Of a DNA stretch of 64,000 nt, positions 40,731 to 49,156 are shown piece after piece. The position numbers and the translations under genes were made by a program. Below the pieces are notes generated by a model. It was not told where the DNA came from. It saw only the letters and a program-made list of their open reading frames with translations, and did no database searches. Numbering within the stretch: position 1 is the first letter of the stretch; each line of letters begins with the position of its first letter. Source of the stretch: Insolitispirillum peregrinum (GTDB lineage Bacteria > Pseudomonadota > Alphaproteobacteria > Rhodospirillales > Rhodospirillaceae); assembly GCF_900156605.1 (NCBI RefSeq), contig NZ_FTOA01000003.1, positions 124,001-188,000 on the forward strand. The letters are read 5' to 3'.

Positions 40731-41042
40731 ATGATTCGTCTGGACGGAGTCACCCGCCGCCAGCACACGCTGGCCCTGTTTGACGTTACCAGCGCCATCA
40801 GTGACGCCGGAGGCTGGATCAGCAACCATCAGCTTTACTCCAACATGCTGGCGATGATTGCCTTTGAAGTCCCTGCGCAGAATCTGCCCGCGCTGATCGA
40901 GGCGCTGCACCAGGCCGGGATCGTGATCCATGATCCGCCAGAGCTGCACGGGCAGGGGAGCGAGGATGTCGCCGCGCGGCTGACGATCAGCTTCTTGCAC
41001 AATGACCCCGATCTCCGTCGTCCTGTTCCGGCATTCGGGTGA
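40731..41042 (+). CDS. hypothetical protein encoded with a TetR repressor
   Basis: A 103-residue soluble protein beginning MIRLDGVTRRQHTLALFDVTSAI. It has an alpha/beta pattern that might be ACT- or ferredoxin-like (AMIAFEVPAQNLPALIEALHQAGI), but I cannot assign it. AAAGGA precedes ATG 40731. A tetO-like palindrome lies upstream, and the TetR gene begins eight bases after its stop, so the repressor probably controls it. It may be the regulated function or a co-sensor. Confidence 0.7.
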   Translation: MIRLDGVTRRQHTLALFDVTSAISDAGGWISNHQLYSNMLAMIAFEVPAQNLPALIEALHQAGIVIHDPPELHGQGSEDVAARLTISFLHNDPDLRRPVPAFG

Positions 41043-41049
41043 GGGACGG

Positions 41050-41688
41050 ATGAGCGGCAAGGGCAAATATCATCACGGAGACCTGCGGCAGGCGCTGATT
41101 GCAGCCGCAGTGGAATTTCTGGCCGATCACCCGCCTGCGGACCTCAGTATCCGCAAGCTGGCGCGCTCTCTGGGCATTTCCGAGGCTGCGCCCTATCACC
41201 ACTTCGCTGACCGGCAGGCGCTGGAACTGGCGGTGATGGCCGAAGGCTATGCCCTGCTGCGCGATCGCTGTCTGGCTGCCGGGCAGGCGGGCCGTGGTCT
41301 GGAGGGGCTGTGTGCGGCCTATACCGGCTTTGCTCTGGATCACCCGAACCTGTTCCGGCTGATCCATCAGTCCAGTGCCGCCCGCAATCCGGCCAATGCC
41401 GTTCTGTATGCGATTTCGGCAGAGGCTTTTGCCCCCCTGCTGGCCGAGGTGAGGCAGCGGGCCCGCGCGCAGGGGATCGACGATGAAGGGCAGGTTGGCT
41501 TTCTGGCCCTGATGGTCTGGACCCAGCTCCATGGCCTGACCGACGTGCTGATCGCCGATTTTTTGCGACTGGGGGACGGCCATGCCGCGTTTTGTGCACG
41601 GGCATATCGCCACATCGAGGGCAGCCTGATGGCCGCCCTCGATGCCGTCAGGCGCTCACCAGCTCCGGCTGGTGGCGACGGGCGTTGA
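41050..41688 (+). CDS. TetR-family transcriptional repressor
   Basis: A 212-residue regulator. The helix-turn-helix (about residues 8-55: GDLRQALIAAAVEFL, LSIRKLARSLGISEAAPYHHFADR) is a clear TetR domain; the C-terminal part matches the WHG-type ligand domain (FALDHPNLFRLI...). It should bind the palindrome at 40642. Start ATG 41050 (MSGKGKYHHGDLR) follows GAGGGACGG. Its 3' end overlaps the convergent GAF gene by 41 bp. Confidence 0.92.
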   Translation: MSGKGKYHHGDLRQALIAAAVEFLADHPPADLSIRKLARSLGISEAAPYHHFADRQALELAVMAEGYALLRDRCLAAGQAGRGLEGLCAAYTGFALDHPNLFRLIHQSSAARNPANAVLYAISAEAFAPLLAEVRQRARAQGIDDEGQVGFLALMVWTQLHGLTDVLIADFLRLGDGHAAFCARAYRHIEGSLMAALDAVRRSPAPAGGDGR

Positions 41689-42892
41689 TCTGGACCATGC
41701 AGCCAATGCCGGGTGTCGAGGTGACGGCCAGTCCAAAGCCCTGCATGGCCGCCATGGTGCGCACCACCGTCAGCCCGCCCCGATGTGCCAGCAAGGCCGG
41801 GTCAGTCAACGGTGCCGGGTCGAGCAGACTGGCCATCGCAGGCGGCAGACCCGGTCCCTGATCGCTGACGGTCAGGGTGATGGTGCGCCCGTCGTCGGAC
41901 GGATGGGCATTGAGGTCGATCACCCCGCGTCCGGCGTGTTTCAGGGCATTGGCGACCAGCGCCAGCACCATCTGTTTCAGGCGGATGGGGTCGCCCTTGA
42001 CCCACAGCGGCGAGGTCAGGCTGAGGCGCATCGTCATGCCGCGCTGTTCGGCCAGCGGAGCGGTCAGGGTGTGGACCTCATCGAGCAGGCTGTGCAGGTT
42101 GGCGACCGAGCCAGCGTTGTTCTGGTCAATCGACCCATGGTGGGCACGCATGGCTTCGAGGGTGGTGTTGACCAGTTCCAGCAGCGACTTTCCGGCGCTC
42201 TGGATGGCATCGGCATAGCGGCCAAGCGTTTCCAGTTTGGGGTCGCTGCTGCCGGTATGGGTGGCACTGTACAGCAGTTGTCCATAGCCGAGCAGGGCGG
42301 TCAGCGGGGTGTTGAAGGACTCGGCCAGCCCGCTCAGGCGTTCGCGCGCCAGCGTATTGAGATCGCGCGCCGCCGACAGGGCGAGGTCGCTTTGCAGGCG
42401 GGCGGCATGCTGATTCAGTTCCCCCATCACCGCATCGGCCAGCGTCCGCAGGGTTTCCCGCTGTTGTTCGCTCAGGGCCGGGCGCCGTCTGGTATCAAAC
42501 AGGCACAGGGTTCCCATCACCAACCCGTCGGGATTGATCAGCGGCGCACCGGCATAATAGCGCACCCGCATGTCACCGGTGACCAGCGGGTTGTCGGCAA
42601 AGCGCGGATCGCCGAGCGGGTCGAGGACTTCCAGAATATCCGGTTCCAGCAGCGCCCAGGCACAAAAGGCATGATCGCGCGGAGTCTGGCAGGCATCCAT
42701 GCCGACCCGCGCCTTGAACCACTGGCGGTCTTCATCGACCAGCGAGACCACGGCGACCGGGACATCAAACAGGCGGGCAGCCAGTCGGGTCAGGGCGTCA
42801 AAGGCCGGACTGCTTTCGCTGTCGAGGATGCCATAGCGGCGCAGGGCGGCAAGGCGGGCGGCTTCGTTGAGCGGAAGAGGGGCTGCGGGCAT
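41648..42892 (-). CDS. GAF-domain histidine-kinase-like protein without phosphoacceptor His
   Basis: A 414-residue cytoplasmic protein: GAF domain (about 20-165; PVAVVSLVDEDRQWFKARVG, AGAPLINPDGLVMGTLCLFD), a HisKA-like helical region (about 190-265) and an HATPase_c domain (about 300-405). At the H-box, where kinases have HELRTPL, it reads ESFNTPL, so the phosphoacceptor His is Glu. The ATPase N-box (LVANALKHA) and G1 (SDQGPGLPP) are kept, but G2 is eroded (HRGGLTVV). It may be a pseudokinase, an ATP-binding sensor or a kinase acting in trans. Start ATG 42892; a GTG at 42898 with GAGG upstream is an alternative. Confidence 0.85.
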   Translation of the reverse strand: MPAAPLPLNEAARLAALRRYGILDSESSPAFDALTRLAARLFDVPVAVVSLVDEDRQWFKARVGMDACQTPRDHAFCAWALLEPDILEVLDPLGDPRFADNPLVTGDMRVRYYAGAPLINPDGLVMGTLCLFDTRRRPALSEQQRETLRTLADAVMGELNQHAARLQSDLALSAARDLNTLARERLSGLAESFNTPLTALLGYGQLLYSATHTGSSDPKLETLGRYADAIQSAGKSLLELVNTTLEAMRAHHGSIDQNNAGSVANLHSLLDEVHTLTAPLAEQRGMTMRLSLTSPLWVKGDPIRLKQMVLALVANALKHAGRGVIDLNAHPSDDGRTITLTVSDQGPGLPPAMASLLDPAPLTDPALLAHRGGLTVVRTMAAMQGFGLAVTSTPGIGCMVQINARRHQPELVSA

Positions 42893-43000
42893 GTACACTG
42901 ATACCTCGGAAGAGAGGAAAGGCGGCGAACCAAAGCCGTCGCCTTCATCTAGCGCCGGTGGCCTGCTCCGGCAAGGGAAAGCCTGACATCCGGGCAAAGA

Positions 43001-44731
43001 TCAGGCATCGACAAATTGCACGTCTGTTCCGTCAACCAGTCCCATGTCCTGCAAAACAGTCCGTGGCATGGGGCGGACGCCGCGCAACTGGACAATGGTG
43101 CCATGCTGGTGGCAGGTGGCAATGGCGGCTTGCAGGGCGTGGGTGGCGGTGGCGTCAATCACCGGCACGTTGTGCATGTCGATGATGAACACCTTGGGCG
43201 GTTTGCCGATCTGCTCCAGCACGTCGCCAACCTTGGAGGCAACGCCGAAAAAGAACGGCCCGTTGATGGTGTAAACCACCGTTGCGGCTTGATTGCGCCC
43301 GGTGGTCGGGGCGCTTGGCTCATAGGCGGTGCGCTCGGTGTCGGCGAACTCGTTGACGTCTTCGGCAATCAGCTTGATGCCGCTTTCGGCTTCGACGGCA
43401 TGGGCCATGCGGTGCATGAACAGAATGGCGGCCATCACCACCCCAACCTGAATCGCCACTGTCAGATCGACCAGAACGGTCAGGCCAAAGGTGGTCAGCA
43501 GCATCAGCCGATCGCCGGGCGGGGAGTGCAACAGGTGGCGGAAATGCTGGTATTCGCTCATGTTCCACGCCACCACCACCAGCGTTGCCGCCAGACTGGC
43601 CAGCGGCAGGTATGACGCCAGCGGAGCCGCCACCAGAATGAAGGCCAGCAGCGCCAGCGCATGGATCATCCCGGCCACCGGCGAGTGGGCCCCCGAGCGG
43701 ATGTTGGTGGCGGTGCGGGCGATGGCCCCGGTGGCGCAAAAGCCGCCCATCATTCCGGCGGCGACGTTGGCAATGCCCTGACCAACCAGCTCGCAGTTGG
43801 AGCGGTGCTTGCGGCCGGTCATGCCATCGGCCACCACCGCCGACAGCAGGCTTTCGATGCCCGCCAGCAAGGCAATGGTCAGGGCTTCGGGGAGCAGGGC
43901 GCGGATTTTTTCCAGCGATACCGCAGGCAGATGGGGCGCGGGCAGGGTCTGCGGGATGCCACCAAAGCGGCTGCCAATGGTTTCGACCGGCAACTGAAAG
44001 GCCCACACCGCAACAGCCCCCCCGGTCACCCCGATCAGGAAGGCAGGCCAGGTCGGACGCAGGCGGCGGGCCAGCAGGATCAGGCCCAGGGTACAGGCGG
44101 CAACGCCGGTGGTTGGCAGGTCAAGGTTGGGCAGGGCCTGCAACAGCACATGCCATTTGTCGATGAATTCCGGCGGGGCATCCTTGATCTTCAGACCGAA
44201 CAGGTCATTGATCTGGCTGGAAAAGATGATCAGGGCAATCCCCGAGGTAAAGCCGGTGATCACCGGATAGGGAATGTACTTGATATAAGTTCCCAGCCGG
44301 GCCAGCCCGAATGCTATCAGCATCACCCCGGCAATCAGGGTGGCAATCACCAGTCCGTCGTATCCGTGGCGGTGGATGATATCGTAGACGATCACCACAA
44401 AGGCGCCGGTCGGTCCGCCAATCTGGAACCGCGAGCCGCCAAGGGCCGAAATCAGGAAACCGGCAATCACGGCGGTGATCAGCCCACGGTCGGGGGTGGT
44501 CCCCGAGGCGATGGCCAGTGCCATCGACAGCGGCAGGGCCACCACGGCAACGGTCAGCCCGGCGATCAGGTCGCCGCGGAACATCGTTGCGCCATAGCCT
44601 TCGCGCAGGACGGTGAACAGTTTGGGAATGAACAGGCCCCACCATGGCAGGGGGGCAGGACGAAAGGGGGGTGGTGCCAAGGGATCAGAGGGAGAACTCT
44701 GGTCGATTGTGCTGGGAGACGTTTTGTCCAT
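43001..44731 (-). CDS. SulP-family anion transporter with STAS domain
   Basis: A 576-residue inner-membrane protein with about twelve to fourteen helices: GDLIAGLTVAVVALPLSMALAIASG is the SulP signature, and GGSRFQIGGPTGAFVVI forms the anion site. The STAS domain (about 455-575) contains NVPVIDATATHALQAA. SulP proteins carry sulfate, bicarbonate or dicarboxylates; the substrate is not evident. ATG 44731 is chosen because the upstream frame is not coding-like. Transcribed alone, 108 bp from the GAF gene. Confidence 0.93.
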   Translation of the reverse strand: MDKTSPSTIDQSSPSDPLAPPPFRPAPLPWWGLFIPKLFTVLREGYGATMFRGDLIAGLTVAVVALPLSMALAIASGTTPDRGLITAVIAGFLISALGGSRFQIGGPTGAFVVIVYDIIHRHGYDGLVIATLIAGVMLIAFGLARLGTYIKYIPYPVITGFTSGIALIIFSSQINDLFGLKIKDAPPEFIDKWHVLLQALPNLDLPTTGVAACTLGLILLARRLRPTWPAFLIGVTGGAVAVWAFQLPVETIGSRFGGIPQTLPAPHLPAVSLEKIRALLPEALTIALLAGIESLLSAVVADGMTGRKHRSNCELVGQGIANVAAGMMGGFCATGAIARTATNIRSGAHSPVAGMIHALALLAFILVAAPLASYLPLASLAATLVVVAWNMSEYQHFRHLLHSPPGDRLMLLTTFGLTVLVDLTVAIQVGVVMAAILFMHRMAHAVEAESGIKLIAEDVNEFADTERTAYEPSAPTTGRNQAATVVYTINGPFFFGVASKVGDVLEQIGKPPKVFIIDMHNVPVIDATATHALQAAIATCHQHGTIVQLRGVRPMPRTVLQDMGLVDGTDVQFVDA

Positions 44732-45022
44732 GGGCAACAATCCGGTTCTGAAGATATGATTTAGCGGAATCGGCGGTAATTGATCATACCCAGCAGGGGG
44801 GCAGAACGCCAGTGCCCAGAGATGGGGTATTGGTATGGCCGTGTATTTCTCGGGCGTGTGGCAAGCTGGCTGTTTCCATCGGCGGCCAGCGGGGGTAAAA
44901 GGGGGGCGTCTTTGTGCTGTTCTGTCGCCAAGGGGCTGCCTGTGTCCGGTCTGCATCTTTCTTCCTGCGAACATTCTGCCTCTGGCCGCCCTGACCGTTC
45001 AGGCCGGTGGGGGCGGCGGGTG
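44732..45022. other. divergent intergenic region
   Basis: About 290 bp between the divergent SulP and lipoprotein genes. An open frame continues upstream from the lipoprotein but is not coding-like. No repeats were recognised. Confidence 0.35.
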
Positions 45023-45304
45023 ATGCTGGCTGTCGTGCTGGGGCAGGCGATCCTGCTGGCTGGATGTGGCGGGGCTCCGTGGGTGGACAGCCGCCGCGAA
45101 GCTGGAACCCAGACCACGTGGGGGGAATCCCGGCCTGACCGGCCGGTGATCTGCTATGACCCCGATGTGACCTCGGCGGCCCAGTTGCAGGCGATGGCCG
45201 AGCAGGAATGCGCCAAAACCAAACGCCACGCCCGCTTTCTGGGGGTAACCCGCTGGCAATGCACCATGGCCACCCCGGACCGGGCCTATTACAGCTGTCA
45301 GTAA
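45023..45304 (+). CDS. small lipoprotein
   Basis: A 93-residue protein starting MLAVVLGQAILLAGC, a short lipoprotein signal with Cys at residue 15. The mature part has three cysteines (VICYD, EQECAK, WQCTM, YSCQ) and no known domain. The true start could be the GTG just before (45020) or further upstream since the hydrophobic core is close to the N-terminus. An intrinsic terminator follows. Confidence 0.65.
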   Translation: MLAVVLGQAILLAGCGGAPWVDSRREAGTQTTWGESRPDRPVICYDPDVTSAAQLQAMAEQECAKTKRHARFLGVTRWQCTMATPDRAYYSCQ

Positions 45305-45342
45305 GGCTGCTCCCGCACCGGCTCATCGGGCGGCTTTTTTCT
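45305..45342 (+). terminator. intrinsic terminator
   Basis: Imperfect GCTGCTCCCG/CGGGCGGC hairpin followed by six T at 45335-45340. It directly follows the small lipoprotein stop. Confidence 0.75.
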
Positions 45343-45416
45343 GCCACGATCCCGCCTTATCCTGACCGCGACGGGTGAGAACACCCTGAGGCTCAGGTGA
45401 AAAGACGGAGAAGACC

Positions 45417-46904
45417 ATGGCCCTGTCCCGCAGACATTTCATGGCCGCCGGTGCGGCGGCCTGCACCGGTGCCCTGTGTGGCTGCGCGCAAAGCCCGGCA
45501 ACCGGGCGGTCGTTTTTTGCCGGTATGGGCGGCGACATCAACGATGACATCAAGCTGGGGCAGCAGGAACACGCCAAACTGGTGAAATCCTTTGGCGGCG
45601 TGTACGAAGACCGCAAGCTGCAATCCTATGTCGACAGCATCGGGCGCAAGCTGGCAGCCCATTCGGAAATGCCCACGCTGCCCTACAGCTTTACCATCGC
45701 CAACTCTCCCATTGTGAACGCCTTTGCCTTGCCGGGCGGGCCGGTCACCGTGACGCGCGGACTGTTGGCGCTATGCAACTCCGAGGCCGAGCTGGCCGGG
45801 GTGCTGGGGCATGAAATCGGCCACGTCACCGCCCGCCACACCGCCGAGCGGCAGGGGCAGGGAATGCTGGCCCAGTTGGGAGTGGCAGCGCTGGCGATTG
45901 CCACCGGCTCCAACGAACTGGCCAGCATGGCCTCGCAAGGGGCGCAGACCATGCTGCAAAGCTATTCACGCGATCAGGAAAGCGAAGCCGATGCGCTGGG
46001 CGCCCGTTATATGGAGCGCACCGGCTATGACGTGGACAAGATGGTGACTTTCCTCGACTCGCTGCACAGCTACAGTGTGGTCGATGGCCGGATGGCCGGG
46101 CTGCCCGATGGCAAGGTCGATGACTTCAACATGATGGCCACCCATCCGCGCACGGTGGACCGGGTGCGCGATGCCGCCCGGCTGGCATCCGGCGTGCGGC
46201 AGGTTGATCCGCTGGTCAACCGGGAACCCTATCTGAACGCGATCAATGACCTGTTGTTCGGCGATGATCCGAAACAGGGAATGGTCGTTGGCACCCGCTT
46301 TACCCATCCTGAGCTGCGCTTTGAATTCACCGTGCCGGACGGATTCCGCATTACGAACGGAGAACGCTCGGTGCGGGCGCAAAACCCCGACGGGGCGGTG
46401 ATCGTCTTTGACATGGCCCAGACACGGGCGGCCTCGATGACCAGCTATCTCGGGCGCGAGTGGGCCGCCAATGCTGGCCTGTCCGGGGTCGAAGCCCTGA
46501 CCATCAACGGCCAGGAAGCCGCCACTGCCACCACCCGGGGTAAGGCCGGGAATACCGTGGTTGATGTGCGTTTGCTGGCGATCCGCAAGGATGAGAATGA
46601 GGTGTTCCGGCTGGTCTTCCTGACCCCGCCCGCGCTGACCGCCCGCCTGTCCGAGCCGTTCCGCCGCACCACCTACAGCTTCCGCCGCCTGAGTACCGCC
46701 GAAGCCGCCGCCATCCAGCCGTTGCGGCTGGTGGTGACCTATGTCCGACCCGGCGAAACCGTTGACAGTCTGGCCCGCAGCTTTCCCTTTGACCGCTGGA
46801 ACCGCGACTGGTTCCGCTTGCTGAACCAGTTGCAGGAAAACGATCCGGTGAAGGCCGGGCAGGTGGTCAAAATGATTATGGCGCGGGAGGGGGCGCGGGG
46901 GTGA
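45417..46904 (+). CDS. M48-family metalloprotease, Tat-type lipoprotein
   Basis: A 495-residue envelope protease related to BepA. The N-terminus has twin Arg (SRRHFMAAG) and a lipobox ALCGC, suggesting a Tat-exported lipoprotein. The M48 domain (about 55-240) has HEIGH near residue 131 and the third zinc ligand in ESEAD near 190. Residues about 280-420 form a separate domain of unknown type, and the C-terminal 60 residues (VRPGETVDSLA...LLNQL...VKAGQVVK) look like a LysM-type module. Such proteases degrade misassembled outer-membrane proteins. It is encoded alone. Confidence 0.92.
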   Translation: MALSRRHFMAAGAAACTGALCGCAQSPATGRSFFAGMGGDINDDIKLGQQEHAKLVKSFGGVYEDRKLQSYVDSIGRKLAAHSEMPTLPYSFTIANSPIVNAFALPGGPVTVTRGLLALCNSEAELAGVLGHEIGHVTARHTAERQGQGMLAQLGVAALAIATGSNELASMASQGAQTMLQSYSRDQESEADALGARYMERTGYDVDKMVTFLDSLHSYSVVDGRMAGLPDGKVDDFNMMATHPRTVDRVRDAARLASGVRQVDPLVNREPYLNAINDLLFGDDPKQGMVVGTRFTHPELRFEFTVPDGFRITNGERSVRAQNPDGAVIVFDMAQTRAASMTSYLGREWAANAGLSGVEALTINGQEAATATTRGKAGNTVVDVRLLAIRKDENEVFRLVFLTPPALTARLSEPFRRTTYSFRRLSTAEAAAIQPLRLVVTYVRPGETVDSLARSFPFDRWNRDWFRLLNQLQENDPVKAGQVVKMIMAREGARG

Positions 46905-47074
46905 GGGGGCTGGCCTTCTCATTCATTTCGATAAGGCTTTCTATGTAGTGTTGATTATTTAAAGGCTGGCTATTCAGAATATACAGCCTGTTGTGGGGCA
47001 CTTCTCCTCATCTATGTGGTGTGCATGTGTGGTAGAAATGACCGATGATGCTGAAAATTTGATGTGGATCTCTT

Positions 47075-49036
47075 ATGGCAACCTCATATTATCGAGCTTC
47101 TCTTGTAAAATTTTGCCGGCAGTCAGATGATGAAATTGTTGGAGCTCTCACCAAAGCTCATGCATTTTCTCTTGAACAAAATCAGCGTGATGCATGGTAT
47201 TTTCAGATAAAATTTCTTAAAGAGGCCATGCAGGATTTTTCCGATGGAGAAATTTATTTTGAGTTCGTTATTCCCCGAATGGGGAAACGTGTAGATTGCG
47301 TTATTTTGTACCAGAATATTATCTTTGTTATAGAATTCAAGGTTGGGGCAGATTCCTTTGGTGGCTATGGAATCGAGCAGGTCCACGATTACGCACTGGA
47401 TTTGAAGAATTTTCATAGAGGCAGTCATCAGGCGGCCATTGTCCCCATTTTGATTGCCACTCGGACCGACAGATCATCGGGGGAGATCCATTTCGCGGCA
47501 GACTCGGTTGCCTGTCCGGTCTGTGTTGGGTTGGCTGGCTTTCGTTCCGTTATTGAGGAGAGTGTCGCGCTTTTGCCGCTGCAAGTTTTGGACTGCGAAG
47601 GATGGGCTGGAAGTGGCTATTTACCAACGCCAACAATCATCGAAGCGGCTCAGGCTCTGTATCAATCTCATAATGTCACCGATATTGCTCGCTCTGACTC
47701 TGGTGCACAGAACCTAGCCCTGACGGATGCGTGTATTGCAGGCATTATTGCAGATGCCAAACGACGTGGGCGAAAGGCAATTTGTTTTATCACTGGCGTT
47801 CCGGGAGCCGGGAAGACGCTGGCCGGACTCAATATTGCTACCCGCCGGGCAACAGAGCATTCCGATGAGCATGCGGTTTTCCTGTCGGGGAACGGCCCGT
47901 TGGTGAGCGTGCTGCGAGAGGCTTTGGTCCGCGACCAAGTAGCACGAGAGGGATTGAAAAAATCAGATGCTGCTCGCCAGGTAAATGCCTTTATTCAGAA
48001 TATTCACCACTTCCGAGACGCTTATGCACGCGATTTATCAGTGCCTCATGAAAAAGTTGTGGTCTTCGACGAAGCACAACGAGCATGGACCCGCGAGCAG
48101 GCATCCAAGTTTATGCAGCAAAAGCGAGGTATTGCAGGTTTTGATCAGTCAGAGCCCGAATTTTTGATCAGTGTTATGGATCGCCATCAAGATTGGTGCG
48201 TGATTGTATGCTTGATAGGGGGTGGGCAAGAAATCAATACCGGTGAGGCTGGGCTGGGAGAGTGGTTGGTGGCTCTTCGAGACCATTTCCCCCATTGGGA
48301 CGTTCATGCATCATCACTGCTGAACGAACGAGACTATACTGTAGACGCCCAGGCTCGCGACATGCTTGAAGATCCGGCCGTAAGTAAGCATGGAGAGCTA
48401 CACTTATCAGTCTCAATGCGATCTTTCCGGGCTGAGGCTTTGAATGGCTTCGTGAGTGCTCTTTTAAATGTCCAACTTTCGCAGGCACAAGAGGCATATA
48501 GCGCTTTGCGACCTCGCTATCCATTGTACGTGACGCGGGATCTGCAACAGGCGCGAGAATGGCTGCGCGCTCAGGCGCGTGGAAGTGAGCGGTATGGCCT
48601 TTTGGCATCATCCGGTGCGGCTCGACTGCGGCCGGAAGGTATTCACGTTAAAACACCGATTACTCCAGAGTATTGGTTTTTGAATGACCGTTCGGATGTT
48701 CGCTCTTCCTTTTACCTGGAAGAGGTAGGGAGCGAATTTGACGTGCAAGGTTTGGAGTTGGATTGGGCCTGTGTGGCCTGGGATGCTGATTTACGTGCAC
48801 GGCCTGACGAATGGGGGATGTTCAAATTTTCTGGGACAAAGTGGCAGAACGTGCAAGCCGAAGATCGGCGCCGTTATCTGTTGAATGCCTATCGTGTGCT
48901 GTTGACCAGGGCACGGCAGGGTATGGTGATTTTTGTCCCGCAAGGGGATGAGCGTGATCCGACACGTTTACCTTGCTCCTATGATGGTACTTATGAACGG
49001 CTATTGGAGGCAGGTGTACAACCTTTATCTGTGTGA
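47075..49036 (+). CDS. nuclease-helicase fusion protein with DUF2075 domain
   Basis: A 653-residue cytoplasmic protein. Residues about 40-180 contain a PD-(D/E)XK-like nuclease core: Asp74, then Glu87-Phe-Lys89 (VIEFKV), with QVHDYALDL after it. Residues about 225-650 match the DUF2075/Schlafen-type superfamily 1 ATPase: Walker A GVPGAGKT near residue 243, Walker B VVVFDEAQRAW near 328, QEINTGEAG, and the motif VI segment LLTRARQGM near 612. All catalytic residues appear intact. The gene and its flanks are clearly richer in A+T than the neighbourhood and have different codon use, suggesting transfer. Such stand-alone fusions are candidate phage-defence genes; this is inference. No partner gene is adjacent. 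Confidence 0.85.
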   Translation: MATSYYRASLVKFCRQSDDEIVGALTKAHAFSLEQNQRDAWYFQIKFLKEAMQDFSDGEIYFEFVIPRMGKRVDCVILYQNIIFVIEFKVGADSFGGYGIEQVHDYALDLKNFHRGSHQAAIVPILIATRTDRSSGEIHFAADSVACPVCVGLAGFRSVIEESVALLPLQVLDCEGWAGSGYLPTPTIIEAAQALYQSHNVTDIARSDSGAQNLALTDACIAGIIADAKRRGRKAICFITGVPGAGKTLAGLNIATRRATEHSDEHAVFLSGNGPLVSVLREALVRDQVAREGLKKSDAARQVNAFIQNIHHFRDAYARDLSVPHEKVVVFDEAQRAWTREQASKFMQQKRGIAGFDQSEPEFLISVMDRHQDWCVIVCLIGGGQEINTGEAGLGEWLVALRDHFPHWDVHASSLLNERDYTVDAQARDMLEDPAVSKHGELHLSVSMRSFRAEALNGFVSALLNVQLSQAQEAYSALRPRYPLYVTRDLQQAREWLRAQARGSERYGLLASSGAARLRPEGIHVKTPITPEYWFLNDRSDVRSSFYLEEVGSEFDVQGLELDWACVAWDADLRARPDEWGMFKFSGTKWQNVQAEDRRRYLLNAYRVLLTRARQGMVIFVPQGDERDPTRLPCSYDGTYERLLEAGVQPLSV

Positions 49037-49156
49037 ACAGGCTTATTACCTTCGTTTTTCATCTTCTCCCTCCTCCCGGAACCAGTATTGTTGTGGAGAA
49101 ATCCTGAATAATCTGTTCTATTCAGGGGCAGGGTGGTGGTGAAGAGGGGGCCTCCG

